Of a DNA stretch of 64,000 nt, positions 8,580 through 16,194 are shown piece by piece (position 1 is the first letter of the stretch; every line of letters begins with the position of its first letter). The DNA is taken from NCBI GenBank assembly GCA_965140405.1, contig OZ223208.1, positions 2,046,001-2,110,000 of the forward strand, read 5' to 3'. This DNA comes from G963556115 sp963666605. Lineage in GTDB: Bacteria; Planctomycetota; SZUA-567. The notes below the pieces were generated by a model that did no database searches, was not told where the DNA came from, and saw nothing but the letters and a program-made list of their open reading frames with translations. Both the position numbers and the translations under genes were made by a program.

Positions 8580-9180
8580 TAATACACTCCAGAACATTGC
8601 ATTTGACTTGGTCTATATCATCCTCAGCATTGATGATTGAAAGTCTACCGGCTGGAAGTTTTGAGAGGGCTTCATGGTAACGAATACGGACTTCTTGCAT
8701 GTATTTTATTCCTTTTTCTTCTACCCTATCTTTTGCTCCTGATATACGTGATAGACCTATCTCGGCTGGGAGATCCAAGTATATGACATGGTCTGGGAGC
8801 ATTCCGTCAGCACCAGCATGGGTAATCGTGGTAAGAATATCTGGATTTAGAGCGCCTGATGCCCCTTGGTATGCAAGTGTGGAGTAGATAAACCGGTCAC
8901 TAACCACTACTTGTCCACTTTCTAGAGCAGGGCGTATTACTTCATTGACCAATTGGTTTCTACTAGATGAATATAGTAAAAGTTCGGTCATTGGGGTCAT
9001 TTTAGTGAATTCTGGGTTTAGTAGAACCTCTCTAAGAGCTGTACCAATAGTAGTACCTCCAGGGTCTCTTACAAAGACTGCTTTAATCTTTTTTGAAGCT
9101 AAATATGATCTTGTAGCATCTATCATAGCACTTTTACCAGCGCCATCAGTACCTTCAAAAACAATAAACTTGCCCTGCAT
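8566..9180 (-). CDS. tmk: Thymidylate kinase
   Basis: The 204-residue enzyme phosphorylates dTMP to dTDP with ATP. It shows the P-loop FEGTDGAGKS (about residue 8-17), the DPGG segment (about 39-42), the SDRFIYSTLAYQG motif (about 95-107), a DLP segment and a LID region containing RVEEKG. The basic residue position in the P-loop is occupied by Ala, as in type II enzymes that rely on the LID. Length is typical. GGGAG precedes the ATG. It is the first gene of a six-gene minus-strand operon that runs to position 4383. Confidence 0.93.
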   Translation of the reverse strand: MQGKFIVFEGTDGAGKSAMIDATRSYLASKKIKAVFVRDPGGTTIGTALREVLLNPEFTKMTPMTELLLYSSSRNQLVNEVIRPALESGQVVVSDRFIYSTLAYQGASGALNPDILTTITHAGADGMLPDHVIYLDLPAEIGLSRISGAKDRVEEKGIKYMQEVRIRYHEALSKLPAGRLSIINAEDDIDQVKCNVLECINELL

Positions 9181-9318
9181 TACGACTCCCGTTATATATA
9201 ATTAATACGTTTAAAGTGAGTTTAATCAACTCTAATAGTATTTGATATTTAATAAAAATTGTTAAACAAATCAATATTAATTATATGATACTATACATCA
9301 ATGTAAACATAAAAATAC

Positions 9319-9348
9319 AAAATCCCCCTTTAGTTAAAGGGGGATTTT
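9319..9348 (-). terminator. Intrinsic terminator of ackA
   Basis: Arms 9319-9331 and 9336-9348 pair perfectly (13 bp, five G:C pairs in the middle) around a 4-nt loop. On the minus strand the stem is followed by a T-rich run. It lies 26 bp past the ackA stop and separates ackA from the tmk operon. Confidence 0.85.
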
Positions 9349-9374
9349 TAGTAGAAATATTGAGTTGTAAAGTA

Positions 9375-10583
9375 CTATTTTACAAGGCGGTAAGTATCAG
9401 AAGCAATAAATCCTTCTTCGTCTGTTTGAACTACCATTACCTTCACTGAACTATTTGAAGCTGATATATCACCTTCAGCACCACGCCAAGTATTCTTGTT
9501 CTTTACTGGGTCGATCTTGACACCAAGGTTCTGTAGTGTATCACAAGCTGCCCAACGGATTATTGGACCGTTTTCACCGATACCACCAGTGAAGGCGATA
9601 GCATCAACTCTACCGAGTACACCCATGTATGCACCGATATACATCTTGACACGGTAGCTAAAGATATCAAGGACTAATTGAGCACGGCTTTCTGGACCGA
9701 GCTCGTCTGCTTCGTCTTCAATATCGCGCATATCACTGGTCTTTTGAGAAACACCTAGAATACCAGACTTCTTGTTGAACATATTGTCTACTTCATGGAA
9801 GTCTTTACAAATTCCTTTTTCAAGGAGGTAGAAGGCTATAGCCGGGTCTACATCACCACAGCGTGTTCCCATCATCACTCCAGCTAGTGGAGTAAGCCCC
9901 ATTGTTGTATCTATAGATTTACCATTCTTTACAGCAGTAACTGAACCACCGTTACCTAGGTGGCAAATAATGAGATTGACTTGGTGTTCAGGAATACCCA
10001 GAAGACCTGCAGTCTTGCGTGTTACAAAGTGGTGTGATGTACCGTGGAATCCGTACTTTCTAACTTTGTGATTTTCGTAAAGCTCATAAGGGAGCGGGTA
10101 TAGGTAGGCATGCTTTGGTAGAGTTTGGTGGAAGGCTGTGTCAAATACGGCAACCATTTTAATATCATTTCCGAGAGCTTCTTGTACTGCGTTGATACCA
10201 ATTAGATTTGCTGGGTTGTGAAGTGGAGCTAGATCTGTTACGCTTTCAATTCCTGCAATAACTTCGTCAGTAATAACGACAGATGTGTTGTACTGCTCTC
10301 CGCCGTGAACAACTCTGTGACCTACAGCCTTGATTTCATGAATATCTTTGATAACACCGTGTTCTGGGTCTAAAAGAGCTGCTAGAATCAATTTCATCCC
10401 TACCTTGTGATCAGGAATTGACTTCTCAAACTGGTGTTTTGTGTCGGCAACTTTGTGAGTTAATGACCCAGTTTCAAGTCCAATTCTGTCTACAAGACCT
10501 TTGGCAAGTACTGTCTTCTCTGGCATATCAAATAGTTGATATTTTATTGAAGAAGAACCACAGTTAATAACTAAAACGATCAT
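9375..10583 (-). CDS. ackA: Acetate kinase
   Basis: The 402-residue enzyme interconverts acetate + ATP and acetyl phosphate, the last ATP-yielding step of acetate fermentation. It begins with VINCGSSSIKY (residues 5-15) and has HRVVHGG (about 91-97), GFHGTSHHFV (about 173-182), HLGNGGSV (about 205-212), MGTRCGDVDP (about 235-244) and the C-terminal TGGIGENG. All are expected AckA signatures, and length is standard. A GGGG-containing Shine-Dalgarno precedes the ATG. No pta gene is in the window. It is monocistronic with its own promoter and terminator. Confidence 0.96.
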   Translation of the reverse strand: MIVLVINCGSSSIKYQLFDMPEKTVLAKGLVDRIGLETGSLTHKVADTKHQFEKSIPDHKVGMKLILAALLDPEHGVIKDIHEIKAVGHRVVHGGEQYNTSVVITDEVIAGIESVTDLAPLHNPANLIGINAVQEALGNDIKMVAVFDTAFHQTLPKHAYLYPLPYELYENHKVRKYGFHGTSHHFVTRKTAGLLGIPEHQVNLIICHLGNGGSVTAVKNGKSIDTTMGLTPLAGVMMGTRCGDVDPAIAFYLLEKGICKDFHEVDNMFNKKSGILGVSQKTSDMRDIEDEADELGPESRAQLVLDIFSYRVKMYIGAYMGVLGRVDAIAFTGGIGENGPIIRWAACDTLQNLGVKIDPVKNKNTWRGAEGDISASNSSVKVMVVQTDEEGFIASDTYRLVK

Positions 10584-10640
10584 AATACTTTCCCCTTTTT
10601 AAAAAATAAATAAAAATCGTTTGATAAAAATCATTAATAA

Positions 10641-10668
10641 ATAATAATCTAATCAGGGTGAACGTCAA
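10641..10668 (-). promoter_or_regulatory. Putative sigma-70 promoter of ackA
   Basis: On the minus strand TTGACG (10668-10663) is followed after 16 nt by TATTAT (10646-10641). It lies about 60 bp upstream of the ackA start. Confidence 0.5.
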
Positions 10669-10716
10669 GACTAAATTCAAATATAAAAACAACATTTTTG
10701 TCGAAAATAGGAATGC

Positions 10717-10745
10717 TTGACATTATTCTGGATTTTATATATAAA
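10717..10745 (+). promoter_or_regulatory. Putative sigma-70 promoter for the lipoprotein gene
   Basis: A consensus TTGACA (10717-10722), a 17-nt spacer and TATAAA (10740-10745) lie about 120 bp upstream of the ATG at 10865. This is the best-scoring promoter by eye in this intergenic region. Confidence 0.55.
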
Positions 10746-10864
10746 AATATGTTTAATTAGTCTATTATAGCTTATCATGTAAATTTATTAATACTAAGGG
10801 ATAATGCTTTCTGTCTTATGCTTGAAATTACAGTAGGGGCAGTTGGGATTGGTTGAGTGAATAT

Positions 10865-12616
10865 ATGAAAAAAATGTTGATTTTGTTACTAAGTATTTCA
10901 ATTGTCGTATGCTCTGGATGTGTCGCAGGAACGGTTGATGCACAGAAAGAGGGGGAGAGGCTCTCAGAATTATTTATTGGAAACTCCATACCTATAGTTG
11001 AGCTTAGTACATTAAAAGTTGAGAAGAACCTTGTTCCGCTTAGTGCAAATAATGCATACAAAATTGACACCCGCGTAGGGATTGAGGGGGAGTATTATAT
11101 ATTTACTATCTTTACTCCTCACGGTACTATAACAGCAAAAGGCATGGCTGCTCTGGTAGAGTATTGTTATGATGCAGAGGTGCTTGAGATGGTACTTTCT
11201 TCAAATTTTGGTGAAGTACTACAGGATATGATGCTTCGCGATATTGATTACTCCAATACTGAAGTTGTTGATGGGAAGTTTTTCAAAATTGACTCAATTG
11301 CAGGTATTGGTAGAAGGTTCAACCTAGAATACTCTGAAGATGTAAATAAAGACATAATAATTGATAACATTACCGATCGTGATACTATTCATGGGGCATA
11401 CTTTGACCCTTTAAGAATGAGGCTTGCATATAAACTTGGACTTGATCCATATTCATCAAACTTGTATGTGCAGAGATTCTTGGATGCTATTGTTTCTTTA
11501 GACCCAGACGACCTAGTTGATTTAGATAAATTAGATCTAGTTAATCCTGAGATAAATATTCATAGAGGTAGGAAGAATATTGATGCATCGTTGCAATCAA
11601 AAGTATTATACCCTGGAAGTAGGAGTTTTATTCTTGAAGCTCAGCTTAGCAGGACTGATGCAGTAAGTTTGAGGTCTAAACTGCTTCAGCTTTATGGAGC
11701 TGTCTTTTCAAATGTAAATCTTGCCGATAACCCTATTGAGCGATTGGTTAATTCACCGCATTACTCAATAAGGGAAGAGTTATACATTTTTGCTTATCTT
11801 AATGATATGGCAAGCGTAAGTGGTAAAGAGGATGTTGTTGTACTATTATCAAAGGCTGATAGTGCATTCGAAGCGAAGCAATACTTCTTACAGCTTCAGT
11901 TACTTCATGCGTATTATGCTAGTAGAGGTGGTTTGAAAAGATTGGTTGCTCTTAGTAACATGCTTGGAGCGGTTGATAATACTGGGCAGTTTGTTGTGAT
12001 TCCTACTTGGGACCATACACGTGATAGAGTTGCGGTAAAACGATTGTTGGTTGAGGTTAAGAATATAAAAGAGTTGCTTGGTAGTGTTGGAGCAAATATC
12101 TGGTTTGTTGGTGATTGTGATAAAAATACAAAGAAGACTGCTGAAAAAATCGGTATAAATATACAGGACGGGGTTGTGGTTGACCGTATGTTTAGATTTA
12201 CAAATTATAGAAAACTTACTTATTTATTCGAGAAAGGGGATCCACTTATTCGAAATGCTGCAAGGTTGACTCCTAATTTTATTCTGTTACATCAGAGAAC
12301 GAATAGACCTGTACCTACTCAACTACTACCAGACTCTGAAAATATTGCAAAGAATGCGCTAAAAAATGAGTCCAGTATTACGATTGAAGATCCTACTCCA
12401 CCAAAGCCTAAAGCTCATGACCCTAGAAACTTGAGGGAGTTTGGTATCGGTGTCAAAGTTATCAAGAAGGAAGAATTAGCTGAGCAGGACGTTCCTGGAA
12501 TTGGTAGTGACGGGGTAGGTGGCAAGTTTGATGTTAATGAAACAGGCTCTACAGATGGAAAGCTTCCTCCTGTAGGGGAAGATCCAGTCAAGGTTGATCG
12601 TACTCCGGTATTTTGA
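10865..12616 (+). CDS. Predicted lipoprotein of unknown function
   Basis: The 583-residue protein has a short basic start, a hydrophobic core (LILLLSISIVV) and then CSGC, so it is probably a lipoprotein processed by signal peptidase II. The lipobox is imperfect (Cys at -3). The body is mixed alpha/beta with no motif I recognise. One stretch (VVIPTWDHTRD, later VGDCDKNTKKTAEKIGI) resembles an alpha/beta nucleotide- or phospho-binding fold, but only loosely. The last 100 residues are rich in Pro, Gly, Asp and Lys and are probably disordered. I chose the ATG at 10865; a TTG 12 nt upstream is the alternative. The next gene, a membrane protein, follows after 93 bp on the same strand. Confidence 0.6.
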   Translation: MKKMLILLLSISIVVCSGCVAGTVDAQKEGERLSELFIGNSIPIVELSTLKVEKNLVPLSANNAYKIDTRVGIEGEYYIFTIFTPHGTITAKGMAALVEYCYDAEVLEMVLSSNFGEVLQDMMLRDIDYSNTEVVDGKFFKIDSIAGIGRRFNLEYSEDVNKDIIIDNITDRDTIHGAYFDPLRMRLAYKLGLDPYSSNLYVQRFLDAIVSLDPDDLVDLDKLDLVNPEINIHRGRKNIDASLQSKVLYPGSRSFILEAQLSRTDAVSLRSKLLQLYGAVFSNVNLADNPIERLVNSPHYSIREELYIFAYLNDMASVSGKEDVVVLLSKADSAFEAKQYFLQLQLLHAYYASRGGLKRLVALSNMLGAVDNTGQFVVIPTWDHTRDRVAVKRLLVEVKNIKELLGSVGANIWFVGDCDKNTKKTAEKIGINIQDGVVVDRMFRFTNYRKLTYLFEKGDPLIRNAARLTPNFILLHQRTNRPVPTQLLPDSENIAKNALKNESSITIEDPTPPKPKAHDPRNLREFGIGVKVIKKEELAEQDVPGIGSDGVGGKFDVNETGSTDGKLPPVGEDPVKVDRTPVF

Positions 12617-12647
12617 AATGAGTTTTGATTTCATTTTGACGATAATA

Positions 12648-12690
12648 TATTAGTAGGTGTTAACATTATGCTTACTTTTCCCTACTAATA
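12648..12690 (+). terminator. Weak intercistronic hairpin
   Basis: Arms 12648-12657 and 12681-12690 pair over 10 bp with a long 23-nt loop. The arms are followed by an AT-rich run and then the Shine-Dalgarno of the next gene. It could be a partial terminator or an attenuator. Confidence 0.35.
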
Positions 12691-12709
12691 ATATAATTTA
12701 GGATTTCTT

Positions 12710-13813
12710 ATGGATATTTTTACAGATATTTCGAATGCTTTTAATAAAGTAGAGTGGAGTTTCGAGAGTCATGATCCGGCATGGGCATGGTTTATTGTCG
12801 GTATGTACTCTATTGCTGCTTTGCTTTGCTTGAGAGCTTTGTTCTGTTCGCAGAGATCATTGTTCCCTAAGTCAATTAGAAAGAAATGTGGAATTTTCTG
12901 GGGAATTTTGTTTGCTGTTATGCTTTTTTTAGCGTGTAATAAGCAGCTTGATATGCAGACTTATATTACTGCTGTAGCAAGAGAGGTTGCTCATGCGCAA
13001 GGTTGGTATGATCAGCGAAGGGCTATACAAAAAGAAGTTATTATTGTCCTAGGACTAATTGCTTTCTTGTTTCTGTCTTATTTAATATATATGATTTATA
13101 ATTTGCCTTCTTCTTATAAGATTTCAATGGTAGGTGCTTTATTTACATTCACTTTTATAGGGATGAGGGCATCATCTTTTCATCACCTTGACCACTACGT
13201 TGCTCAGACTATATACGGTGTTAAGCTACATATTTTGATTGAAATATGTGGGAGTTTGATTGTCAGTATTGGAGCTTTGCTTAGCGTAAGGAGTATTGGA
13301 AAGTGGGAGTTGTATTATGACAGTCACTATGTTCAGAGTGATAAAAATGGAGTGCTAAACAAGGATTTTGATCTTGATTCAGATGAAGACTCTAGTTTTG
13401 ATGATGACTTTGTCACTGATATCCGTAACTATGATGATGATACAGAGTTTCAACCTGAGGAGATTGTTGTCAACTCTTCTTCTTCAAGACAGAAAGCTAC
13501 TTGTGGGGTGTCTCGAGTGAAAAGTTCAGATGATAACAAGGGTTCGTATAAATCAGCTGAGTCAGTAGATATTGACCTCTTTACCAAAGTTTCTAGTAAG
13601 AATGTGATACTCCCTACAGCTACCGTTATCGACAATGCGTCGCCAAGGGTTGATAGAGAGAGTCTCATGGAGATAAACCGTAAAAGGAGGCAGCTTCAAA
13701 AGGAAAAGGTAAATACTCTTGGCGGGAGCGTTGAGACAGGGTATAGGAAGGATAATAAAAGCAAGCAGCATGATAATTGGATTAGTCGTACTGATGAGAC
13801 GGGATGGATCTAA
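12710..13813 (+). CDS. Polytopic membrane protein with long cytoplasmic tail, unknown
   Basis: The 367-residue protein has about five membrane segments in the first 200 residues (near 24-46, 60-80, 108-132, 137-157 and 173-197). A polar, Ser/Asp-rich tail of about 165 residues follows, with an acidic patch (DLDSDEDSSFDDDF) and a basic C-terminus. I see no transporter or enzyme motif. AGGA lies 6-7 nt before the ATG. It follows the unknown lipoprotein gene and ends at a terminator, so the two may form an envelope-associated pair. Confidence 0.6.
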   Translation: MDIFTDISNAFNKVEWSFESHDPAWAWFIVGMYSIAALLCLRALFCSQRSLFPKSIRKKCGIFWGILFAVMLFLACNKQLDMQTYITAVAREVAHAQGWYDQRRAIQKEVIIVLGLIAFLFLSYLIYMIYNLPSSYKISMVGALFTFTFIGMRASSFHHLDHYVAQTIYGVKLHILIEICGSLIVSIGALLSVRSIGKWELYYDSHYVQSDKNGVLNKDFDLDSDEDSSFDDDFVTDIRNYDDDTEFQPEEIVVNSSSSRQKATCGVSRVKSSDDNKGSYKSAESVDIDLFTKVSSKNVILPTATVIDNASPRVDRESLMEINRKRRQLQKEKVNTLGGSVETGYRKDNKSKQHDNWISRTDETGWI

Positions 13814-13842
13814 TATATGCTATTTGTAATTTTACTAGGTTC

Positions 13843-13878
13843 AGAATAGAGGTACGGGAGATCCCGTGCCTCTATTCT
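13843..13878. terminator. Intrinsic terminator between convergent units
   Basis: Arms 13843-13859 and 13862-13878 pair over 17 bp with one G:U. It lies between the membrane-protein gene (+) and the peptide permease gene (-). Confidence 0.8.
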
Positions 13879-13915
13879 ATTTGTGATAATATATTAAACA
13901 TATTTAAGAGTATTC

Positions 13916-15118
13916 TTACTTCTTTAGACGTGGATCCATGGCATCTCTTAGCCCTTCACCTATTAGGTTATAGGTAGTCATAGCTATAAAAATGGCAATC
14001 CCTGGGAACATTGTTAGCCACCAGTTTGATAGAGGGCTATCTCTGCCTTCGTTGAGTAATTCTCCCCATGTCGCTGTTGGTGTAGCAACTCCAAGTCCAA
14101 GGAAGGAAAGTCCGCTCTCTGAAAGTATCGCTCCTGCAATTCCAAATGAAATACCTACAAGCACTGGACTGAGTGAATTCGGGAGTATATGGTAAAATAT
14201 TATTCTATATGGCTTCGCTCCTAATGCTCTTGCTCCTGTCACATAATCAAGCTGCTTTTCTTTAAGAATTTCTCCTCTAATAAGTCTAGCAGTTCCGGTC
14301 CAACCTGTGAGTCCGATTACCAACATTATATTTAGGATTGAGCGTTGTTCGAGAAAAGCAATGATAGTAAGGGTTAAAAAGAAGGTTGGGAAGCATATAA
14401 TTAACTCTATAACTCTGGAAATAGCAATATCAATCCAACCACCGAAGTATCCAGCTATAGAACCTATAATGATACCTAGCATTGTCGCTATTCCCACTGA
14501 AAAGAAGCCAACTGAGAGTGATACCCTAGCTCCATATATCATACGCACCATAACATCTCTTCCAACCTCATCAGTACCTAAAAGGTTGTATCCAGTTCGT
14601 TCATTCTCTGTGTCATGTTTCTCTGCCCAATTTGGTGGAAGCTTTGGTGCAAATTTTTGTTGGTAAGGGCCGTATGAGATTGGTGTAAATATCCCATGCC
14701 CCATATTTGCCTTCTCGAGTGCTTTGTAATCATCTGGTTGGTTTCGAGATTGAGTCAGTATAAAAGGTACTGCTAGCAAGCAGAGTGAGAGAATAATGGG
14801 TAACTTTGCTTTCACCTTTAACAAAAATCTTAGGGATATTAGTAATGGAGCCGCTATAGCAAGATAGTTGAATAGATACTCAATAAACTTTTCTTTTGAG
14901 TCCATTGGAGCAAAGAATTCTCTAAAAAGTGGATATGATGTGACCCCAGAATTATCTGTCCACACAAAGGGTATACGAGAAGCAATAAATGGTGCATATA
15001 CTGCAATAATAAAAAGTAGAATAGCAATATATAGACTGAGCATAGCAATGCGTTTTTGCTTGAACTGTATCCACGCATTCTGCCAGTATGATTTGCTCTT
15101 GTTTGTACCGCTGCTCAT
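13916..15118 (-). CDS. Peptide ABC transporter permease, DppC/OppC type
   Basis: This 400-residue inner-membrane permease has the BPD transport domain in its C-terminal half: GTDEVGRDV (about residue 181-189), a cluster of membrane helices, and the EAA loop GARALGAKPY with conserved Gly that contacts the ATPase. OppC proteins are usually about 300 residues. This one has extra N-terminal material with two or three more hydrophobic segments and a soluble loop. It lies third in an operon after the binding protein and the DppB-like permease, 34 bp downstream. No OppD/OppF ATPase genes are next to it, so the ATPases must be encoded elsewhere. Confidence 0.88.
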   Translation of the reverse strand: MSSGTNKSKSYWQNAWIQFKQKRIAMLSLYIAILLFIIAVYAPFIASRIPFVWTDNSGVTSYPLFREFFAPMDSKEKFIEYLFNYLAIAAPLLISLRFLLKVKAKLPIILSLCLLAVPFILTQSRNQPDDYKALEKANMGHGIFTPISYGPYQQKFAPKLPPNWAEKHDTENERTGYNLLGTDEVGRDVMVRMIYGARVSLSVGFFSVGIATMLGIIIGSIAGYFGGWIDIAISRVIELIICFPTFFLTLTIIAFLEQRSILNIMLVIGLTGWTGTARLIRGEILKEKQLDYVTGARALGAKPYRIIFYHILPNSLSPVLVGISFGIAGAILSESGLSFLGLGVATPTATWGELLNEGRDSPLSNWWLTMFPGIAIFIAMTTYNLIGEGLRDAMDPRLKK

Positions 15119-15152
15119 TTTATATTATCCTAATTGCTTTATTATAATAAGA

Positions 15153-16181
15153 TTACTTATCTAGAGATATTCTTGGGTCTACTATGCCGTATAGTATGTC
15201 ACTTACAAGGATGCCTATAAGGGTAAGTGTCGCTGTGATACCGGCTGTAGTCATAAGTAGTGGGTAGTCTCTACTACTTATTGCTTCCAAACTCAGCATT
15301 CCCATGCCAGGTATTCTGAATATAAACTCTATAAATACACTACCAACAATAAGAGCTGGAAGTAATGATGATGATGTTGTAATAAGGGGGATAATACTAT
15401 TTCTAAGTGCGTGTTTGAAGATTACCTTCTTACTACTCAGACCTTTGGCTCTAGCTGTACGAATATAATCCTGCTTGATAACATCAAGCATTGTTGAGCG
15501 TGTAAAGCGGCTAAGAAATGTAAACGAGCCGTATGAGAGACAGAGTATAGGCAGTACATAGTGCTTGCTTGTTTCCAGTAGTACGTGCCAGTAAGTTGAG
15601 GTAAGAGGAATCGACGGGTCAAGGTCACTCGTTGGCCACCATGGAAGGTATTTGGAAATAAATATAATTGCAAGCAGAGCGATCCAGAATGAGGGTAGCG
15701 AATATAGCATAAATAATATTAGTGATGTCACTCGGTCAAAAAAAGAATCTCTGAATATTGCTGAATAGATACCTATAGGTAGTGCAAATAAGTACATTAT
15801 CAACATTGATAGTAGGTTTAGCTTGAGGGTAGGGGGAAGGCGTTCCTTGAGTAACTCAGCAACAGGAGTACCAAGGTTCACCGTTATTGATATACCAAAA
15901 TCACCTCTGATAATGCCTTTACTACCTGGAATATTTGGGTTTCCTGTTAGCCAATACCAATATCCGACGTACCATGGTTTATCAAGACCGAAGTGTTTAC
16001 GGAACTGTTTAGCAGCTTCAGATTCACCTTCGTTCATCTCTCCAGCCGAGTCTGAGCTTGAAAGCATATTGGACTTTACCGGGTCACCAGGTGCGACTCT
16101 CATCATCATATATGAGAGCAGGGTAATCATTAGCAATGTTGGTAGCATCACAAGTAAGCGCTTTAATATATACTTTAGCAT
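15153..16181 (-). CDS. Peptide ABC transporter permease, DppB/OppB type
   Basis: The 342-residue permease starts with the family's N-terminal pattern (KYILKRLLVMLPTLLMITLLSY, then RVAPGDPV). It has the EAA loop TARAKGLSSKKV (about residue 240-251) followed by RNSIIPLIT, and about six membrane segments. It forms the heterodimeric channel with the DppC-like subunit for di- or oligopeptide import. AGAAGG precedes the ATG by about 7 nt, and it begins 13 bp after the binding-protein gene. Confidence 0.9.
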   Translation of the reverse strand: MLKYILKRLLVMLPTLLMITLLSYMMMRVAPGDPVKSNMLSSSDSAGEMNEGESEAAKQFRKHFGLDKPWYVGYWYWLTGNPNIPGSKGIIRGDFGISITVNLGTPVAELLKERLPPTLKLNLLSMLIMYLFALPIGIYSAIFRDSFFDRVTSLILFMLYSLPSFWIALLAIIFISKYLPWWPTSDLDPSIPLTSTYWHVLLETSKHYVLPILCLSYGSFTFLSRFTRSTMLDVIKQDYIRTARAKGLSSKKVIFKHALRNSIIPLITTSSSLLPALIVGSVFIEFIFRIPGMGMLSLEAISSRDYPLLMTTAGITATLTLIGILVSDILYGIVDPRISLDK

Positions 16182-16194
16182 TGTGAACCTTCTG

